A stretch of 64,000 nt of DNA, taken from the NCBI RefSeq assembly GCF_000600295.1, contig NZ_JEMG01000001.1:2735278-2799277 (forward strand), written 5' to 3'. The DNA is from Hylemonella gracilis str. Niagara R. GTDB lineage: Bacteria; Pseudomonadota; Gammaproteobacteria; Burkholderiales; Burkholderiaceae_C. Below are positions 19,395-28,514 of this stretch, piece after piece (the first letter of the stretch is position 1; each line of letters starts with the position of its first letter). A program made the position numbers and the translations under genes. The notes under the pieces are model-generated. The model was not told the origin of the DNA. It saw only the letters and a list, made by a program, of their open reading frames with translations, and ran no database searches.

Positions 19395-19948
19395 GAAGGT
19401 GTTTTCGCCAAGCGCCGGTCCGGCTCGGGTGACTTCGCCTCCTCCTGCGCGCCACGGGGTGCCAGCATGATCGAATCGCTCAGACCCACATGGCGCATCC
19501 AGACATCCCCAGTCTTGATATCGAACATGATCTTGCGGTAGCCCGTTCCAAACAGACTCTCGCTGACCACCGGTATGTGCCTGGCCTGCAACATGGCGCG
19601 GGCAGCGAGGCCATTGCAGCGGCCAATGTCCTTGAGCTTGATGGACCCATCGGTGGTGAACATGGCGCCACCGCCAAAGACCTTGGCCTCGCATTCCTGA
19701 GCATGCACCCCCTTCAGTTCCAGCCCGGCCATCAGGAGCTCCAAGGAATCTTCTCCATAACGACCATTCAGGCGCTTCTCGCCCGATCTGCCGCTCAGCA
19801 TGAAATGCGACATTGCGCCAATCCGCGTGCGCGGGTGCCAGAGCGTGATCGAGACACAGGAGCCGAGCAGGGTCCGGATATGGAAGTGCTCATCGCCGAC
19901 ATGGAAATCCCCTGGCAGCAGAAACACCTTGTGCGTGGACGAACTCAT
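19391..19948 (-). CDS. cheD: Chemoreceptor glutamine deamidase CheD
   Basis: Deamidates specific glutamine residues of chemoreceptors, creating methylation sites. The 185-aa product has the CheD catalytic Cys31 in [13 protein letters not shown], His48 in GAMSHFML, and the conserved KVFGGGAMF segment followed by DIGRCNG. It is 7 nt downstream of cheR and overlaps cheB by 4 nt, so the three adaptation enzymes are translated together. The C-terminal tail ([17 protein letters not shown]) is charged and probably disordered. Confidence 0.95.
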   Translation of the reverse strand: MSSSTHKVFLLPGDFHVGDEHFHIRTLLGSCVSITLWHPRTRIGAMSHFMLSGRSGEKRLNGRYGEDSLELLMAGLELKGVHAQECEAKVFGGGAMFTTDGSIKLKDIGRCNGLAARAMLQARHIPVVSESLFGTGYRKIMFDIKTGDVWMRHVGLSDSIMLAPRGAQEEAKSPEPDRRLAKTPS

Positions 19949-19955
19949 GACGAAT

Positions 19956-20756
19956 TCAGGGCTTCAGGTAGATCGATGGCGCGACCGCTCGAACTGCGGA
20001 GGTGATGTCGTTCAGGGACTCGGAATGGCCGATCAGCAGATGGCCGCCGGAACGCAGGTGTCCCAGCAGGCGCTGCACGACCTGCCGCTTGGTGTCATTG
20101 CTGAAATAAATCAGCACATTGCGAAGGAAGATGATGTCAAATTGCCCGAGCGCAGGCAATGGTTTGTTGAGATTGACTTGTGAAAATTGCACGCGTTCCC
20201 GCAACTCCCGTTGCAGCAGGATGGTTCCTGCTTCCACACCAATCCCGCGCAAGCAGTATTTCTTGAGGAAATCGGCGGGAATATTGCTCGCCCTCTCCAT
20301 CTGGTAGTGCCCGATGCGGGCGTGACGCAATACCCTGCTGCTCACATCCGTGCCGAGCACCGTCCAAGGCAGGCCAGCCTGGGCATCGGCCAGCACCATC
20401 GCGATGCTGTAGGGCTCCTCCCCGGTCGAGCTGGCCGCGCTCCAGACACGCAGGCCACGGTTCTCCTGGGTGGCTTGGCGGGCAATCTTGAGCAGCAGCT
20501 CAAAATGTTTGGGCTCCCGGAAGAAGTAGGTTTCGTTCGTGGTGAGCAAATCGATGGCAATCTGCACCTCTCCCGGCTCTGAGCCGCCCTGAAGCAGCTT
20601 CAGATAGTCTGAGTAACTGCTCAGCCTGTAGTGCGCCAGCCTCTTGGCCAGGCGCCCGCTGACCAGAGACTTCTTGGCATCGGAGAGCGTGATGCCCGCC
20701 TGGTCAAAGATGAAGCCCTGGAACTTCGCGAACTCGTGCTCCTGAATCTCCGTCAT
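19956..20756 (-). CDS. cheR: Chemotaxis protein methyltransferase CheR
   Basis: Transfers methyl groups from SAM to glutamates of chemoreceptors. The 266-aa protein has the N-terminal helical CheR domain and the SAM-binding C-terminal domain: TTNETYFFREPKHFELL, LRVWSAASSTGEEPYSIAMVL (SAM motif), LGTDVSSRVLRHAR and FDIIFLRNVLIYF. The N-terminal domain should bind the receptor tail; two receptors in this window carry a suitable aromatic pentapeptide. It lies between cheW and cheD in the operon. Confidence 0.96.
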   Translation of the reverse strand: MTEIQEHEFAKFQGFIFDQAGITLSDAKKSLVSGRLAKRLAHYRLSSYSDYLKLLQGGSEPGEVQIAIDLLTTNETYFFREPKHFELLLKIARQATQENRGLRVWSAASSTGEEPYSIAMVLADAQAGLPWTVLGTDVSSRVLRHARIGHYQMERASNIPADFLKKYCLRGIGVEAGTILLQRELRERVQFSQVNLNKPLPALGQFDIIFLRNVLIYFSNDTKRQVVQRLLGHLRSGGHLLIGHSESLNDITSAVRAVAPSIYLKP

Positions 20757-20788
20757 CGATATCTTGAATCTGCGATGTGCGACTCAAG

Positions 20789-21352
20789 TCAAGCGTGAGG
20801 GGTATCAGGCGCGGAGAGCTGCGCGATGCCTTGCAGCTGCTCCAGCTCGTCCACCTGCAGCACACGATGGATGTTCAGCAGGATCACGAACTTGCCATTG
20901 ACCTTGCCCATGCCCGCAATGAAGTCCGAAGCGATCTTCATGCCAAAGGTGGGCGGGGGTTCGATCTCCGCGGGCGCGATCTCCTGGACCGCGTTGACGG
21001 CGTCGACGATCACGCCGATCACAAGATGCTCGCCCTGGACCTCGGTCTCGACGATCACTATGCAGGTGCGCTTGGTGACCTCGCTAGAGGCGCGGCCAAA
21101 ACGCGCCGACAGGTCCATGACGGGAACCACGGCCCCCCGCAGGTTGATGACGCCCCGAATCGCGACCGGCATCATGGGGACGGTGGTCAGGCCGCCGTAT
21201 TCGATGATCTCCTTGATGGACAGGATGCCGATGGCGTAGACCTCGCCACCGAGCATGAAGGTCAGGTACTGGGTGGGCTCCTGGTCATGCGCGGCGGCCA
21301 CCATCGCATTCGAATTCGGATTCGAAGATCCGCTGGGAACGAGTGCTGTCAT
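20789..21352 (-). CDS. cheW: Chemotaxis coupling protein CheW
   Basis: Adaptor that connects chemoreceptors to CheA. The 187-aa product has a CheW SH3-like domain: QYLTFMLGGEVYAIGILSIKEII, TTVPMMPVAIRGVINLRGAVVPVMDL and CIVIVETEVQGEHLVIGVIVDAV. An N-terminal extension of about 25 residues precedes the domain. It lies 21 nt downstream of the receptor gene and 32 nt upstream of cheR on the same strand. Confidence 0.95.
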   Translation of the reverse strand: MTALVPSGSSNPNSNAMVAAAHDQEPTQYLTFMLGGEVYAIGILSIKEIIEYGGLTTVPMMPVAIRGVINLRGAVVPVMDLSARFGRASSEVTKRTCIVIVETEVQGEHLVIGVIVDAVNAVQEIAPAEIEPPPTFGMKIASDFIAGMGKVNGKFVILLNIHRVLQVDELEQLQGIAQLSAPDTPHA

Positions 21353-21373
21353 GGGTGAACTCCATCCGCGCGG

Positions 21374-23059
21374 TCAAAACTTGACGAAGTTGGCTTCATC
21401 AGGCTCCCGCTCGTGAAAAGAGACAGGCGCGGAAGGCTTGGCCTTGGATTCACCGCGGACCGCCAGCGCGCGACCGCCTCGACCCGGGACCGCCGGCTTG
21501 CGCGGTGCGGCGGATGTCGCCGCAGCGCCGGACGCCGATGCCGCACGACCTTCCACCACCTTGAAGAAGGCCATGGTGCGCTGGAGCTGCTCGGCCTGGC
21601 TGCTCATCTCCTCGCTGGTCGCGGCCAGTTCCTCCGAGCTGGAAGCGTTTTGCTGCGTGGTCTGGCTCAGTTGGCCTACAGCAGCGTTGATCTGCGAAAC
21701 ACCCGAGGACTGTTCCTCGGACGCGGCCGTGATCTCCTGCACCAGATCCGAGGTCTTCTTGATGCTCGGCACCATCTGATCGAGCAGGTGTCCAGCCTTC
21801 TCGGCCAGCTCCACGCTGCTGGATGCGACGGTGGAGATTTCCTGGGCGGCGACCTGGCTGCGCTCGGCCAGCTTGCGTACCTCGGCCGCCACGACTGCGA
21901 AGCCCTTGCCATGCTCGCCGGCTCGCGCCGCCTCGATGGCTGCGTTCAGCGCCAGCAGATTGGTCTGGTACGCGATGTCGTCGATGATGCCGATTTTCTG
22001 CGCAATCTGCTTCATCGCGGAAACGGTCGCTTTGACGGCCTCACCGCCCTCGGCGGCCTGCGTGGCGGCCTGGGTCGCCATGCCATCGGTCACGCGCGCG
22101 TTCTCGGTGTTCTGGGAAATGGAAGCCGTCATCTGCTCGATCGAGGCACTCGTTTCCTCGACACCGGCAGCCTGTTCGCTGGCGGCCTGGCTCAGGGCCT
22201 GCGCCGTGGCGCTCACCTCCTCAGAGGCGCTCGCCAAGGATTCGGCGCCGTTGTTGACGTCGGTCACCACCTGCGACAACTTACCCACCATGTTTTTCAT
22301 CGCCGTCAGCAACTGAGCCGTTTCATCGCGCCCTTTCACCTGAATTTCCATGCTCAGGTCACCCTCGGACAAGGCGTCAGCGATCGTTACCGCCCTTGCG
22401 AGCGGGCGGGTCACGCTGCGGCTGATGGCAAAACCCAGCACGACGCCGAGCAACACCCCCAAACCGATCAGCGCAATCATCATGTTGCGGCTGCCTTGGT
22501 ACAGCTCCTCGATCTCGTCGTTGGCGTGTTTGGCCCGCTCCTCCTTTTGGTGATTCAGTTCGGAGAAAATGTTGTCCAGGTTGTCGGCCGATTCACGCAC
22601 CTTCGCCAGGGCGTTGGTAAGCTCAGCATCACGATCGGCCAGTGGCTTGCGACGTGCGATATCAAGGGAGTCCTGCAGATCACGTTGGTAGGTCACCCAG
22701 ATCTGCTCGACTTGCGCGAACAAGATCTTGGCTCTGTCCGAGACGAACAGCGGGCGCGCCAAGTCGATGCGCTCCTTCACGGCGGCAGAGTTCTTCTTCA
22801 CCGATTCCAGGTGCCGCGCGCGCTCCTCTTCGCTGGTGGCGAGCAGGTAGTTCGAACGAGCCCGTCCGACCGCGATCAAGGACACGTTGGCTTCCTTGAT
22901 ATGCGACAAGCCCATCAGTTCCTTCTGGTACATCGCCTCGGCCAGGTCATTCATGGACGCCGAGCTATTCAGCGCGACAACACCCACCACGGCGGCGATC
23001 AAAGCCGTGAGAATGAAACCTGCGATCAGCCGGGCACCGATCGTGAAATGTGAAAACAT
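21374..23059 (-). CDS. Methyl-accepting chemotaxis protein in the che operon
   Basis: Transmembrane chemoreceptor of 561 aa from ATG 23059 ([11 protein letters not shown]). It has TM1 ([20 protein letters not shown]), a periplasmic four-helix-bundle domain of about 150 residues, TM2 ([18 protein letters not shown]), HAMP and a signalling domain with the tip [21 protein letters not shown]. The tail ends NFVKF, which fits the aromatic-x-x-aromatic pattern of CheR-docking pentapeptides. The extra upstream open frame to 23140 has no support. It sits between cheA and cheW in the operon. The ligand is unknown. Confidence 0.94.
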   Translation of the reverse strand: MFSHFTIGARLIAGFILTALIAAVVGVVALNSSASMNDLAEAMYQKELMGLSHIKEANVSLIAVGRARSNYLLATSEEERARHLESVKKNSAAVKERIDLARPLFVSDRAKILFAQVEQIWVTYQRDLQDSLDIARRKPLADRDAELTNALAKVRESADNLDNIFSELNHQKEERAKHANDEIEELYQGSRNMMIALIGLGVLLGVVLGFAISRSVTRPLARAVTIADALSEGDLSMEIQVKGRDETAQLLTAMKNMVGKLSQVVTDVNNGAESLASASEEVSATAQALSQAASEQAAGVEETSASIEQMTASISQNTENARVTDGMATQAATQAAEGGEAVKATVSAMKQIAQKIGIIDDIAYQTNLLALNAAIEAARAGEHGKGFAVVAAEVRKLAERSQVAAQEISTVASSSVELAEKAGHLLDQMVPSIKKTSDLVQEITAASEEQSSGVSQINAAVGQLSQTTQQNASSSEELAATSEEMSSQAEQLQRTMAFFKVVEGRAASASGAAATSAAPRKPAVPGRGGRALAVRGESKAKPSAPVSFHEREPDEANFVKF

Positions 23060-23150
23060 GGGACTGCTCTTTCCTTGCTTGTTGAACGGAATGGGGCGGT
23101 CATGCGCGGCCCCGCGGAAGACTGCTCGGTTGGGCGACAAGCGTCGTCAC

Positions 23151-25385
23151 TCACGGATCCGGAATGCTGGGCACCTTTTCTTGTGACGCCTCCTGCAGCA
23201 GCGCCGGCACGTCCAGGATCAGCGCCACTTCGCCGCTACCCAGAATGGTGGAGCCACTGATGGCTCGTACCCTTTGAAACATCTTGCCCAGCGGCTTGAT
23301 GACCGTCTGCAATTCGCCATTCAGGGCATCCACGACGATGCCCGCCTTCTGTCGACCATGACGCACGACCACGATGTTCTGACGGTTGGGCAGCGGCTCC
23401 TGCAGATCGAAGATGTCGCGCAGCCGGACAAAAGGCAATACCTCGCCACGCAGGTTCGTGTAGTGCGATTCACCGTCGTCGCTATAAGCCACGCATTCCT
23501 CGACCATTTCGAGAGGAATGACAAAAACCGACCCTCCTGCCGACACCTGAAAACCATTGATGATGGCCAGGGTCAGCGGCAGCCGTACGGTCACGGTGGT
23601 GCCTACGTTCTCCACGCTCTGGATGTCCACGCTGCCGCGCAAGGCAGTGATGTTGCGCTTCACGACGTCCATGCCCACGCCCCGACCGGAAAGATTGGTC
23701 ACCGTCTCGGCGGTGGAAAACCCGGGTTCGAAAATCAGGGCGTAGACCTCGTTGTCCGTCAGAACACGAGTCGGGTCGATGAGGCCACGCTCCACCGCCT
23801 TGGCGAATATCTTGTCGCGGCGCAGGCCGCCGCCATCGTCCCCCACCTCGATGACGATGCTGCCCGAATCATGGAAGGCGTTCAGACTGACGGTACCTCG
23901 CGCTGGCTTGCCAAGTGCCAGACGCCGTTCGACCGGCTCGATCCCGTGGTCCATCGCATTTCGCACCAGATGCGTGAGGGGGTCTCCGATGCGCTCGACC
24001 ACGGTCTTGTCCAGCTCAGTGTCCTCGCCAGACAAGCGCAACACGATGTCCTTGCCCAACTCGCGAGCGACGTCATGCACCACGCGATTGAAGCGAGTGA
24101 ACGTTGCACCGATCTTGACCATGCGCAACTGCAGCGCGCTGTCGCGGACCTCCTGAACCAGGCCCACGAGCCTGGATGTGCTCTCTTCAAGCTGCGGACT
24201 GCCGGATTGCCGTGCGAGCAAACTAGAAGTGGCGCCTTCGATGATCAGCTCGCCCACCAGGTTGATCAGCTGGTCCAGCTTCTCGGCATCGACGCGGATG
24301 GTCTTGCTCTCCTGCGACTTGGCTTCGCTGGATTTTTTGTCGATCATGCGCTTTTGTTTCTCCAGCGCAGCATCGACCAGTTGAGGCTCCACCACCTGCT
24401 GCTCGATCAGGATCTTGCCCAGCATGGGGACCTCGGCCTCGATCTGCCCAGACATCTGCGCATCGGCCAGGGCGCTCTGCTGGATGGACAAAGCCTCCTG
24501 CAACTCATGCGGCGTGATGCTGCCGCAACGCACCAGAATCTCGCCCAGTCGGATGTCCTGCTCGGGCAACTCGTGAATCAGGTCCGCGTATTCCTGCAGT
24601 CGTGCCTCGGGTGGAATGATGCGTATGCGGGCGTCGTCACGCACGAATTCGAAAACACCTTCGATGGTCGACTTGCTGGCGCTGCTGGAGAAGGCGATTT
24701 CAAAGCCGAGGTAGCAGGACTCCGGGTCCATCTGGGTCGCTGACGGCAAGGCATCGGGCAAGGTTGCGATGCCGATGATCTTGCCGATGCGGCCGAGATA
24801 GCGAATGAAAGACAACGGGTCCATCCCATTGCGCAGCACGTTCGGGCCAAAACGCAGCGAGATGTGCCAAAGACTGCGCGGATCGCTGCCGTCGCGCGCG
24901 ATGCGCTCGACCTGCGCCTCGCTTTCCTTGGCCGTCACGACAGCGGTACCTGGCACGGCACCCGTGCCCACCGGTGCCTGCCCTCCACCCGCGCGCGCCA
25001 AGTGGCCGCGCAACTGGGCCAGCAAGGGCGCCGCCACCTCGTCCAGTTCCTCGCTGGGCCCCATGTTGCCAGCGTCGATCGTGGTGATCAGAGTCCCAAG
25101 ATGATCGCAGCAGGACAACAGCAGCACGACCAGATCGTCGTCAATCGCCAGATGACCGTCACGTACATGGTCCAGCACGCTCTCGACCACATGGGTGAAG
25201 GCCACGACATGGTCCAGTCCGAACAGGCCTGCAGAACCCTTGATGGTGTGCGCGGCGCGGAAGATCGCATTCACGGCTTCTTCGCGCTCGGGATTCTGCT
25301 CGATGGACAGCAGGGCGTTTTCCATGTCGACGAGCATTTCACGGCTCTCGACAATGAAAGTTTTCAGCGCGGCATCCAGATTCAT
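23151..25385 (-). CDS. cheA: Chemotaxis histidine kinase CheA with an MshEN-like central insertion
   Basis: Central kinase of the chemotaxis pathway that phosphorylates CheY and CheB. The 744-aa protein has P1/HPt (His46 in RAAHTIKGSAG), a P2-like region at about 172-260 (LWHISLRFGPNVLRNGMDP), a dimerisation helix pair at about 362-425, the ATPase domain (N box HLVRNAMDHG around 472, DDGGG 516-520, GRGVGMDVV 567-575) and a CheW-like P5 domain from about 605. Between P2 and P3, residues 278-345 hold two repeats of the form LGxxL-x3-GxI-x4-L-x2-AL-x2-Q. This is the pattern of the T2SS ATPase N-terminal/MshEN module, some members of which bind c-di-GMP. E. coli CheA (654 aa) lacks it. Confidence 0.94.
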   Translation of the reverse strand: MNLDAALKTFIVESREMLVDMENALLSIEQNPEREEAVNAIFRAAHTIKGSAGLFGLDHVVAFTHVVESVLDHVRDGHLAIDDDLVVLLLSCCDHLGTLITTIDAGNMGPSEELDEVAAPLLAQLRGHLARAGGGQAPVGTGAVPGTAVVTAKESEAQVERIARDGSDPRSLWHISLRFGPNVLRNGMDPLSFIRYLGRIGKIIGIATLPDALPSATQMDPESCYLGFEIAFSSSASKSTIEGVFEFVRDDARIRIIPPEARLQEYADLIHELPEQDIRLGEILVRCGSITPHELQEALSIQQSALADAQMSGQIEAEVPMLGKILIEQQVVEPQLVDAALEKQKRMIDKKSSEAKSQESKTIRVDAEKLDQLINLVGELIIEGATSSLLARQSGSPQLEESTSRLVGLVQEVRDSALQLRMVKIGATFTRFNRVVHDVARELGKDIVLRLSGEDTELDKTVVERIGDPLTHLVRNAMDHGIEPVERRLALGKPARGTVSLNAFHDSGSIVIEVGDDGGGLRRDKIFAKAVERGLIDPTRVLTDNEVYALIFEPGFSTAETVTNLSGRGVGMDVVKRNITALRGSVDIQSVENVGTTVTVRLPLTLAIINGFQVSAGGSVFVIPLEMVEECVAYSDDGESHYTNLRGEVLPFVRLRDIFDLQEPLPNRQNIVVVRHGRQKAGIVVDALNGELQTVIKPLGKMFQRVRAISGSTILGSGEVALILDVPALLQEASQEKVPSIPDP

Positions 25386-25410
25386 GGCTTTTTACTTCCG
25401 GGTCCGGGGA

Positions 25411-25707
25411 TCAGGCCAGGCTTTCGCCGATGACCAGGGGATCACCGAAAAAAGCCGCGACATTGAGAATTTCAAACACATCCACCACCGCGGGGCTGTG
25501 GTTCATCAGGTGCAAATCACCTTGCCGTGCTTGCGCCTCTCGCTTGACCGCCATCAGCACCTGCAGACCCGCCACGTCCAGCTCCGTCACGCCCGATAGG
25601 TCGATGTCCAGTTGGCCGGACGACTGCGGTAAAGCCTGGAGCAGCAGTTCCCGGAGTTCCGCAGCCCGGTAGATCGTCATTTCACCCGTGATGTGCAGCA
25701 TGGTCAT
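25411..25707 (-). CDS. STAS-domain protein in chemotaxis operon
   Basis: Small (98 aa) STAS-domain protein of the anti-sigma-factor-antagonist type. It shows the family core: MLHITGEMTIYRAAELRELLLQAL, LDIDLSGVTELDVAGLQVLM and LMNHSPAVVDVFEILNV. The position usually occupied by a phosphorylatable Ser in D-S-x-G is Val45 (DVAG), so regulation by serine phosphorylation is unlikely. It lies between cheY and cheA on the same strand with about 25-nt spacings, so it is probably part of the chemosensory operon. Its precise role is unknown. An ATG at 25701 is an alternative start. Confidence 0.85.
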   Translation of the reverse strand: MTMLHITGEMTIYRAAELRELLLQALPQSSGQLDIDLSGVTELDVAGLQVLMAVKREAQARQGDLHLMNHSPAVVDVFEILNVAAFFGDPLVIGESLA

Positions 25708-25735
25708 GGTGGCCAGGTTCTAGGATCCGCCCGAA

Positions 25736-26104
25736 TCAAGGCAGGATCAGTTTCTGAACTGCGTTGAGCATCACCTCGGGGCTGAAGGGCTTGACGACCC
25801 AAGCCTTGGCGCCGGCGGCCTGTCCCTCGGCCTTCTTGGCCTCCTGCGACTCCGTGGTCAGCATGATCACTGGGGTGAACTTGTAGGCAGGCAACTGCTT
25901 CAGCGCCTTGACGAAACTGATGCCATCCATGTTGGGCATGTTCACGTCGCTGATGATCAGGTGAACCTTCTGTCCGGTGAGCTTGGACAGCGCGTCCTTG
26001 CCATCGGAGCCTTCAATCACCTCGTACCCCGCCCCACGCAGCGCGATGCCGACGACTTGGCGCAAGGAGGCGGAGTCATCCACCACCATGATGGTTTTGC
26101 TCAT
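25736..26104 (-). CDS. cheY: Chemotaxis response regulator CheY
   Basis: Single-domain receiver (122 aa) that carries the signal from CheA to the flagellar motor or another target. Acidic pocket Asp9/Asp10 (MVVDDSAS), phospho-acceptor Asp53 (IISDVNMPNMDG), Thr in MLTTES and Lys in WVVKPFSPE are all present. The frame extends eight codons upstream to 26128, but ATG 26104 gives the usual CheY N-terminus (MSKTIMVVDD). It lies between the MCP-like gene and the STAS gene in the operon. Confidence 0.93.
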   Translation of the reverse strand: MSKTIMVVDDSASLRQVVGIALRGAGYEVIEGSDGKDALSKLTGQKVHLIISDVNMPNMDGISFVKALKQLPAYKFTPVIMLTTESQEAKKAEGQAAGAKAWVVKPFSPEVMLNAVQKLILP

Positions 26105-26124
26105 GCTCAATACCCTTCCAACGA

Positions 26125-27300
26125 TCAAAAGAAAGTAATGTCGGTGCTCGCCTGCGGCTTGGGAATGCCACCGCCAGCCTCGTTAGGCAGGCGCGCCTGG
26201 CTCGTCCCCGCGTGGATGGCACGTTCCTCCGCCATGGCATACGTGCTTTCGAGCTCGGCCAGCAAGCCTGCGGCATCGATGGGCGTCAGGTTCTGGTCGC
26301 GCTCGAAGATTTCGCGCTGCGTGCTCAAAAGCACGGGCATGCGGTCGATGTTGCCGCGCACATGGCTCATGATCTGGCTGATGCGGTCCTGAAACTGCAG
26401 ATGTACCAGGGCCTCTCCGATCTCACCCTGCAGGTAGCTGCGATGCTCTCGGTTCACGTTCGAAGCTTCCAGCAAGGCATCCGTGGCCTCGCGGAACTTG
26501 TCCAGCACGGCGGTGATGGTGGCCTCGCAATCCTGGGTGGACTGCGTCTCACCAGCCAGTGACTGCTCGACCGAAGTGCACACGCTGCGAATGGTTTCGC
26601 CGATCACCCCCACCTTCACCGCCATGCTCTTGCCGGTATCGCCCGACAGCTTGGAGAGCGTGCGCACCTCCTGCGCCACCACCGAGAAGCTGCGCCCATG
26701 CTCTCCTGCGCGGGCGGCTTCGATCGCCGCGTTCAAGGCCAGCAGATTGGTCTGCTGCGCGATGCGCGCCACATCCGCCGCCATGGCATCCAGCTCGTCA
26801 GTGAACTGCTCCAATTGCTTGATGCGCGCCAGCATCGCGGACTTGCTGTCCATGGCAGACTTGAGCGTCACCACCACCCTGTCCAACTCCTGCTGGCTGC
26901 TGGCGAAGACACCCATCAGGCCGGCGTTGGCATCCCCAGACATCTCCGACATCTCGGTCGCCCGGTTCAGACGATCGACAATACCCGCGAACCGCATCGA
27001 AAGACCTGCGATGGCCGTCTCCATCTGGCCACGCGAGGTTTCGATTTGACCGCTCCAGACAGGCATGACCTGCGCCCCCAATTGGCTCAGGCTCTCCAAA
27101 TGTTCATGGATGGAACGCTCAAGCGCCCTGGCATGCCGACGCTGCCGACCGAGACTCCATGCCGCTAGTCCGAGCAAGAGCAGGGAGCAAACCCATCCCG
27201 CCACGCTCAGTGCGGAAAAATACAGAACCATGGCGGCCGCAACGGCGATCAATGCTGGCGAGGCATACATGTGCCGATTGCGTGAAAGCCAACTGCCCAA
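26125..27300 (-). CDS. MCP-like chemotaxis protein without a periplasmic sensor domain
   Basis: First gene of the chemotaxis operon. The 391-aa protein has two closely spaced hydrophobic segments near the N-terminus (about residues 13-30 and 33-50) and no periplasmic domain between them. A coiled-coil region and a compact signalling domain with the tip [23 protein letters not shown] follow. A further helical region of about 120 residues is unusual, and the protein ends STDITFF. The start is TTG at 27300, chosen because a strong GGGAGAG ribosome-binding site lies just upstream; ATG 27270 lacks one. It may be an intracellular or energy-type sensor, or a structural receptor; this is inference. 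Confidence 0.85.
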   Translation of the reverse strand: MGSWLSRNRHMYASPALIAVAAAMVLYFSALSVAGWVCSLLLLGLAAWSLGRQRRHARALERSIHEHLESLSQLGAQVMPVWSGQIETSRGQMETAIAGLSMRFAGIVDRLNRATEMSEMSGDANAGLMGVFASSQQELDRVVVTLKSAMDSKSAMLARIKQLEQFTDELDAMAADVARIAQQTNLLALNAAIEAARAGEHGRSFSVVAQEVRTLSKLSGDTGKSMAVKVGVIGETIRSVCTSVEQSLAGETQSTQDCEATITAVLDKFREATDALLEASNVNREHRSYLQGEIGEALVHLQFQDRISQIMSHVRGNIDRMPVLLSTQREIFERDQNLTPIDAAGLLAELESTYAMAEERAIHAGTSQARLPNEAGGGIPKPQASTDITFF

Positions 27301-27629
27301 TTTCTCTCTCCCTCAGCTCGGTACACATGCTTGTCGCGTCACCAAGTTCATGACGCCGCCGCACCATTTGTTGTAACGAGCTGGGGAAGACCGGGCTTCG
27401 TCCAAGGCAGCTCATCTCGGCAATTCGCACACCTCCAGCAGCAGCGAGTCTCACCACGGCCATGGGCGGGCTTGAGTCGTTAAGCATGCCTTGCTAAGCC
27501 ATCCTTGACTTTGGTTGGATGGTTTTGAAAATTTGCACACCTAGATAGTAGTTGCACTACTTAGTAAGGTCAATAGCAAATAGCATTGATAGTTTGTTTA
27601 AGCCGCAGCGACACTAATAATCAGCGGCG
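27301..27629. other. Divergent regulatory region between che operon and S24 repressor gene
   Basis: This 329-nt region holds no gene. The right half (about 27490-27610) is AT-rich. A weak promoter candidate for the repressor gene is TTGACT-N17-AAAATT at 27505-27533, followed by an inverted repeat at 27547-27561. A second imperfect dyad, CAAT-N10-ATTG, lies at 27571-27588. The che operon promoter should be near 27310-27420 on the minus strand but was not identified. Confidence 0.45.
27547..27561. promoter_or_regulatory. Inverted repeat upstream of S24 repressor gene, candidate operator
   Basis: AGTAGT-TGC-ACTACT is a perfect 6-bp inverted repeat with a 3-bp spacer, 69 bp before the repressor start. 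CI-like repressors usually control their own gene, so an autoregulatory operator is a reasonable guess. Confidence 0.45.
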
Positions 27630-28448
27630 ATGAACGATCCGAAACGTGCCAGCATGCCCCCAGAACTGAAGGCCGAGGCCGAGCGCCTCAAAGCCATCTG
27701 GAACAGCCGACCGCACAGGACCCAGGCCGAGTTCGGGGACGCATACGGACTGGGAAACCAATCGAACGTCGGTCACTACCTCAACGGCCGCAGCCGCCTC
27801 AATTTCACGGCAGCTGCCGCGTTCGCGAAGGAACTGGGATGCCAGATCGCCGACTTCAGCCCCAGGCTCGCGGCGCAATTGGCAAAGATTTCACCCATTG
27901 AAATCGCAGGACCGCAACGTCCGTCCTTTGCGGAGTACAAGGCGGACGGTGAATTTGGACACTTGACCGTCGCGCGAGACGGTGGCGCGGCGGCTCGCGA
28001 CACCTCGGACGAACTGTCCATCCCTCAGTACGAAACCGGCAGCCGGATCAGCGAAGGCAACTTGGTACTCGAAGGCAAGCAACCCGGCATGATCAAAAGT
28101 TGGCGCGTCGATCTGGCGTGGCTGCGCATGAACGTGCGGCATTACACGAGTGTGCAGAACCTGTGCATCGTCACGGGTTTCGGGCCCTCCATGCGCCCCC
28201 GCTTCAACCCGGGTGACCCCCTGCTCATGGACAAAGGCATCACCTCCATGGACGTCGATGGTGTCTATTTCTTTCGCATCGGCGACAGCGGCTACATCAA
28301 GCAACTGCAGCGCATCCCCAGCGAGCGCGGCACGATTTACCGCGCCAAGTCCTACAACCCGGATTACGAACCCTTCGACATCACTGCCAAGATGGACTTC
28401 CAAGTGTTCGGCAAGATCCTGACGATCTGGAAGAGCGAGCAGGTCTGA
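27630..28448 (+). CDS. CI/LexA-like transcriptional repressor (HTH plus S24 peptidase-like domain)
   Basis: Phage-repressor-like regulator of 272 aa. The N-terminal part has an HTH_XRE-type helix-turn-helix (TQAEFGDAYGLGNQSNVGHYLNGRSRL). The C-terminal part is an S24/LexA-like domain, with the catalytic Ser context TGFGPSMRPRFNPGDPLLMD and a later segment GVYFFRIGDSGYIKQLQRIP that carries the Lys. This architecture allows RecA-stimulated self-cleavage. It stands alone: no integrase or phage structural gene is nearby. It lies immediately beyond the 3' end of ssrA, a common integration hot spot. It may be a domesticated phage repressor; its targets are unknown. Confidence 0.85.
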   Translation: MNDPKRASMPPELKAEAERLKAIWNSRPHRTQAEFGDAYGLGNQSNVGHYLNGRSRLNFTAAAAFAKELGCQIADFSPRLAAQLAKISPIEIAGPQRPSFAEYKADGEFGHLTVARDGGAAARDTSDELSIPQYETGSRISEGNLVLEGKQPGMIKSWRVDLAWLRMNVRHYTSVQNLCIVTGFGPSMRPRFNPGDPLLMDKGITSMDVDGVYFFRIGDSGYIKQLQRIPSERGTIYRAKSYNPDYEPFDITAKMDFQVFGKILTIWKSEQV

Positions 28449-28472
28449 GCAAGCGGCGTGGCGCTGAAAATA

Positions 28473-28508
28473 AAAAGGGCCCGAATGTTTTCACATCCGA
28501 GCCCTTGG
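28473..28508 (-). terminator. Rho-independent terminator of ssrA
   Basis: On the minus strand, GGGCTCGGATGT-GAAA-ACATTCGGGCCC forms a GC-rich stem (two mismatches) with a GAAA tetraloop, followed by TTTTTATTTT. It lies 7 nt beyond the 3' CCA of ssrA. On the plus strand the same hairpin lacks a T-tract, so it serves the repressor gene less well. Confidence 0.85.
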
Positions 28509-28514
28509 GGTGAT

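Noticed and set aside
28473-28508. Terminator for the S24 repressor gene
   Set aside because: The hairpin has a T-tract only on the minus strand, so it belongs to ssrA; it may act weakly on the + strand.
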